NCBI RefSeq assembly: GCF_015767435.1
Contig: NZ_JADWOV010000271.1
Span: forward strand, 182,706-246,705
Origin: Polaribacter sp. BAL334
GTDB taxonomy: Bacteria; Bacteroidota; Bacteroidia; Flavobacteriales; Flavobacteriaceae
DNA: 64,000 nt
Direction: 5' to 3'
The position numbers were made by a program, and so were the translations under genes. Below, piece after piece: positions 61,697 to 64,000 of this stretch (positions are counted from its first letter, which is position 1; each line of letters opens with the position of its first letter). The notes beneath the pieces were generated by a model. That model ran no database searches. It was not told the origin of the DNA and saw nothing but the letters and a program-made list of their open reading frames with translations.

Positions 61697-62015
61697 TTTT
61701 TTCGAAAAAGTGTATGAAATTGCACGTCAAATTCCTTACGGGAAAGTCACTAGTTATGGCGCAATTGCTGAATTTTTAGGCGCAAAACGTTCTGCAAGAA
61801 TGGTTGGTTGGGCTATGAACAATTCTCATCATCAAAAAGAAGCAATTCCTGCTCATAGAGTGGTCAATAGAAAAGGAATTTTGACGGGAAAACATCATTT
61901 TGACGGCACAAATTTAATGCAACAATTGCTAGAAAATGAAGGGATTCAAGTGTTTGATAATCAAATTCAAAACTTCGAAAATGTCTTTTGGAATCCCTCC
62001 AAAGAGCTTTTATAA
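61671..62015 (+). CDS. Alkyltransferase-like DNA-binding protein (ATL)
   Basis: The 114-residue protein has the MGMT DNA-binding fold (IPYGKVTSYGAIAEFLGAKRSARMVGWAMNNSH), but the active-site PCHR reads PAHR (Ala61), so alkyl transfer to cysteine cannot occur. It lacks the N-terminal MGMT domain. ATL proteins bind O6-alkylguanine and route it to nucleotide excision repair. Close bacterial relatives with Ala or Trp in this place are known. Confidence 0.9.
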   Translation: MTSNSKNDNFFEKVYEIARQIPYGKVTSYGAIAEFLGAKRSARMVGWAMNNSHHQKEAIPAHRVVNRKGILTGKHHFDGTNLMQQLLENEGIQVFDNQIQNFENVFWNPSKELL

Positions 62016-62078
62016 AATCCTTTTATCAATCTATCAATAAACACAATTTTCATCCTTTATTTTCTAGTTTCTAACACG

Positions 62079-62086
62079 TATCTTTG
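62079..62086 (+). promoter_or_regulatory. -7 promoter box (TATCTTTG) before the Mrp gene
   Basis: TATCTTTG fits TAnnTTTG, 63 bp before the ATG at 62150. The leader contains the repeat at 62114-62145. Confidence 0.55.
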
Positions 62087-62113
62087 TCAAAAGTTTAAAA
62101 ATATTTTTTTACG

Positions 62114-62145
62114 CCTAAAAGCTAATAGCTAAAGGCAAAAAGCTA
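62114..62145. repeat. AGCTA-rich intergenic repeat (copy 1)
   Basis: The leader of the Mrp gene contains CTAAAAGCTAATAGCTAAAG followed by GCAAAAAGCTA, a series of near-palindromic AGCT units. A similar, partly inverted block lies at 63532-63564. Confidence 0.6.
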
Positions 62146-62149
62146 CCTT

Positions 62150-63295
62150 ATGAATTTTAAAAAACAAGATATATACAACGCACTTGAAACCATCACAGCT
62201 CCTGGTGAAGGGAAAAGTTTGATTGAAAATAACAATGTTACAAACGTTGTAGCTTTTGGAGATGAAGTAATTGTTGATGTTACTATCAGCAATCCTTCAT
62301 TGCAAGCCAAAAAGAAAGTGGAGGTTGAAATCATGAAAGCCATTCACGATCATGTTCATCCAAAGATTGATGTGAAAGTAAATGTGAAAGTAGAAAAACC
62401 TGAAATTGCTGAAAATCCTAATCAAATCCGAGGAAAAGAAATTCCAAATATCAAAAATATCATTGCTATTGCCTCAGGAAAAGGAGGTGTTGGAAAGTCA
62501 ACAATTACGGCAAATACCGCAGTTACATTGGCAAAAATGGGATTTAATGTAGGTGTTTTAGACGCAGATGTGTATGGTCCTTCTCAGCATTTGATGTTTG
62601 ATGTAGAAAAAGCAAGACCTTTGTCTGTGAATGTTGATGGACGTTCAAAAATGAAACCGATTGAAAATTATGGGGTAAAATTATTGTCATTGGGATTTTT
62701 CACAAATCCTGATCAAGCTTTAATTTGGAGAGGACCTATGGCATCAAAAGCATTGAAACAATTGATTTTTGATGCTGATTGGGGTGAAATCGATTTTTTG
62801 TTGATTGATTTACCTCCAGGAACAGGAGATGTGCATTTGTCAATCGTGCAATCATTGCCAATTACAGGTGCTGTTGTGGTAAGTACCCCTCAAAACATTG
62901 CTTTGGCGGACGCAAAAAAAGGAGTCGCTATGTTTCAACAAGAAAGTATCAACGTTCCTGTTTTAGGAATTATTGAAAATATGGCCTATTTTACTCCTGA
63001 AGAATTACCAAACAATAAATATTATATATTTGGCAAAGATGGCGCAAAACACTTAGCTGAAGATATCAATACCACTTTTTTAGGAGAAATTCCTTTGGTA
63101 CAAAGTATTCGTGAATCAGGTGATGTTGGACATCCAGTAGCATTGCAAGAAGGAACCATTTTGGAAAATTCATTCAAAGAAATTACCAAAGAAATCCTTT
63201 CACAATTAATTATTAGAAATCAAAGTTTACCACCCACAGAAATTGTAAGAATTACAACAATGAGTGGTTGTAGCGCAGTAAATAAGAATATATGA
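62150..63295 (+). CDS. apbC: Mrp/NBP35-family iron-sulfur cluster carrier ATPase
   Basis: The 381-residue protein has an N-terminal MIP18/DUF59 domain (about 1-80), the deviant Walker A SGKGGVGKSTITANTAV (109-125), LDADVYGPSQHLMF, DFLLIDLPPGTGDVHLSI and VSTPQNIALADAKKG. Family members hold and transfer Fe-S clusters. The next gene, NifU-like, overlaps its stop by 4 bp, which fits a joint role in cluster delivery. Confidence 0.94.
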   Translation: MNFKKQDIYNALETITAPGEGKSLIENNNVTNVVAFGDEVIVDVTISNPSLQAKKKVEVEIMKAIHDHVHPKIDVKVNVKVEKPEIAENPNQIRGKEIPNIKNIIAIASGKGGVGKSTITANTAVTLAKMGFNVGVLDADVYGPSQHLMFDVEKARPLSVNVDGRSKMKPIENYGVKLLSLGFFTNPDQALIWRGPMASKALKQLIFDADWGEIDFLLIDLPPGTGDVHLSIVQSLPITGAVVVSTPQNIALADAKKGVAMFQQESINVPVLGIIENMAYFTPEELPNNKYYIFGKDGAKHLAEDINTTFLGEIPLVQSIRESGDVGHPVALQEGTILENSFKEITKEILSQLIIRNQSLPPTEIVRITTMSGCSAVNKNI

Positions 63296-63528
63296 CAACA
63301 GAAGAAACTATTAATAATGTTGAAAAAGCGTTGGATGAAATCCGTCCTTTTTTAATGAGTGATGGAGGAAATATCAAATTACTTTCTATCGAAGATTTCG
63401 TTGTAAAAGTACAACTTGAAGGTGCTTGTACAGGTTGCTCTGTAAACCAAATGACCCTTAAAAATGGTGTGGAAGCAACTATTAAAAAGTATGCGCCACA
63501 AATCAAAGAAGTGATTAACGTTGTGTAA
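63292..63528 (+). CDS. NifU C-terminal-domain protein (Fe-S scaffold)
   Basis: The 78-residue protein is a single NifU/NfuA domain with RPFLMSDGGNIKLLSIED and the cluster motif GACTGCSVNQMTLKNGVE (Cys46, Cys49). Two such proteins bind a 4Fe-4S cluster at their interface. ATGA overlap with the Mrp gene. Confidence 0.94.
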   Translation: MTTEETINNVEKALDEIRPFLMSDGGNIKLLSIEDFVVKVQLEGACTGCSVNQMTLKNGVEATIKKYAPQIKEVINVV

Positions 63529-63531
63529 CTT

Positions 63532-63564
63532 ATAGCTGTTAGCTTTTAGTTGTTAGCTAAAGGC
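63532..63564. repeat. AGCTA-rich intergenic repeat (copy 2)
   Basis: TATAGCTGTTAGCTTTTAGT followed by TGTTAGCTAAAGGC resembles the repeat at 62114-62145 and shares AGCTAAAGGC. It lies in the 50-bp gap before the reductase gene. Confidence 0.55.
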
Positions 63565-63578
63565 GAATTTTAAAAAAA

Positions 63579-64000
63579 ATGATTACTACAGATATTCTAA
63601 TTATAGGCGCAGGTCCCACAGGATTATTCACGGTTTTTGAAGCAGGATTGTTAAAATTGCGTTGTCATTTAATTGATGCCTTGCCACAACCTGGAGGACA
63701 ATGTTCAGAGATTTATCCTAAAAAACCGATTTATGATATCCCTGCATATCCTGAAATTTTAGCAGGTGATTTGACGGATAAATTGTTGGAGCAAATCAAA
63801 CAATTTGAGCCAGGATTTACGCTTGGTGAACGAGCAGAAACCATTGAAAAACAAGCAGACGAAACTTTTATAGTAACGACCAATAAAGGCACCAAACACC
63901 ATGCAAAAATTGTGGCAATTGCTGGTGGATTAGGAAGTTTTGAACCCAGAAAACCATTGATTGACAACATTGCTGATTTTGAGGATAAAGGCGTTGAATA
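63579..64000 (+). CDS. Ferredoxin--NADP reductase, TrxR-like type (partial)
   Basis: From ATG 63579 the frame runs to the window edge (140 residues seen). The FAD loop TDILIIGAGPTGLFTVFEAG and the block LPQPGGQCSEIYPKKPIYDIPAYPEI are signatures of the YumC-type NAD(P)H-dependent ferredoxin reductases of Firmicutes and Bacteroidota. The active CxxC of thioredoxin reductase is absent in the part seen. A role in supplying electrons for Fe-S assembly would fit the two upstream genes. Confidence 0.88.
   Translation, partial: MITTDILIIGAGPTGLFTVFEAGLLKLRCHLIDALPQPGGQCSEIYPKKPIYDIPAYPEILAGDLTDKLLEQIKQFEPGFTLGERAETIEKQADETFIVTTNKGTKHHAKIVAIAGGLGSFEPRKPLIDNIADFEDKGVE

Noticed and set aside
61671..62015. 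Methylated-DNA cysteine methyltransferase (ogt)
   Set aside because: The active-site cysteine is alanine and the N-terminal domain is missing.
1..64000. CRISPR arrays, IS elements or rRNA genes
   Set aside because: No regularly spaced repeat array, transposase gene or rRNA sequence was seen on reading both strands.

Overview
The window looks like a chromosome segment from a marine Flavobacteriaceae species (Bacteroidota; Polaribacter/Tenacibaculum-like). The signs are strong AT-richness, no clear Shine-Dalgarno sites, promoters with the Bacteroidota -7 box TAnnTTTG, a type IX secretion (T9SS) sorting tail, DUF3109, DUF6427 and DUF6341 proteins, GH3-family and LruC-domain proteins, and the Flavobacteriaceae gene order pdxA-DUF177-rpmF-fabH-accB-accC. 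The genus is inference from gene content.

1-9.6 kb: a partial TonB gene, a small flavoprotein, a MarC-family membrane protein and DUF3109, then a LytS/LytTR two-component pair facing two secreted-protein genes (one with a T9SS tail). A 21-bp-spaced direct repeat lies between them. A second TonB gene, deoC and a hexapeptide acetyltransferase follow. 9.7-22.5 kb: housekeeping genes (tas, pgk, holB, ribE, pdxA, the fatty-acid initiation cluster, an Lrp regulator, a HAD phosphatase), a candidate small RNA, and a large LruC lipoprotein.

22.8-45.2 kb: a unidirectional run of 20 minus-strand genes with gaps of at most 67 bp, best read as an exopolysaccharide operon. It starts with UDP-glucose dehydrogenase and UDP-xylose synthase, then Hpt and receiver proteins, an initiating sugar transferase fused to a pseudo-receiver, a half-size TolC-like protein, a Wzc-like co-polymerase with degenerate kinase motifs, flippase, polymerase, a phosphoribosyltransferase-HAD fusion, glycosyltransferases and acyltransferases. 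It ends with a GMC oxidoreductase, its small subunit and two membrane-anchored beta-propellers. A free receiver protein is divergent from the operon head.

46.0-50.85 kb: a compact 4.8-kb integrative element in the 3' end of a tRNA-Leu(CAA) gene. Its 13-bp att repeats, tyrosine integrase, excisionase-like protein, winged-helix replication-like protein beside a two-copy iteron, terminal arm-like repeats and a four-times repeated TGTTTAAATG motif at gene starts make it the best candidate for an undescribed system. It also carries three orphan genes.

51-64 kb: housekeeping genes again (prs, rplY-pth, a QueD-like gene, GH3, M23 peptidase, nadD, gmk, yicC, upp, trmB, an alkyltransferase-like protein, Mrp, NifU and the start of a ferredoxin-NADP reductase). 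I saw no rRNA genes, CRISPR arrays or insertion sequences.
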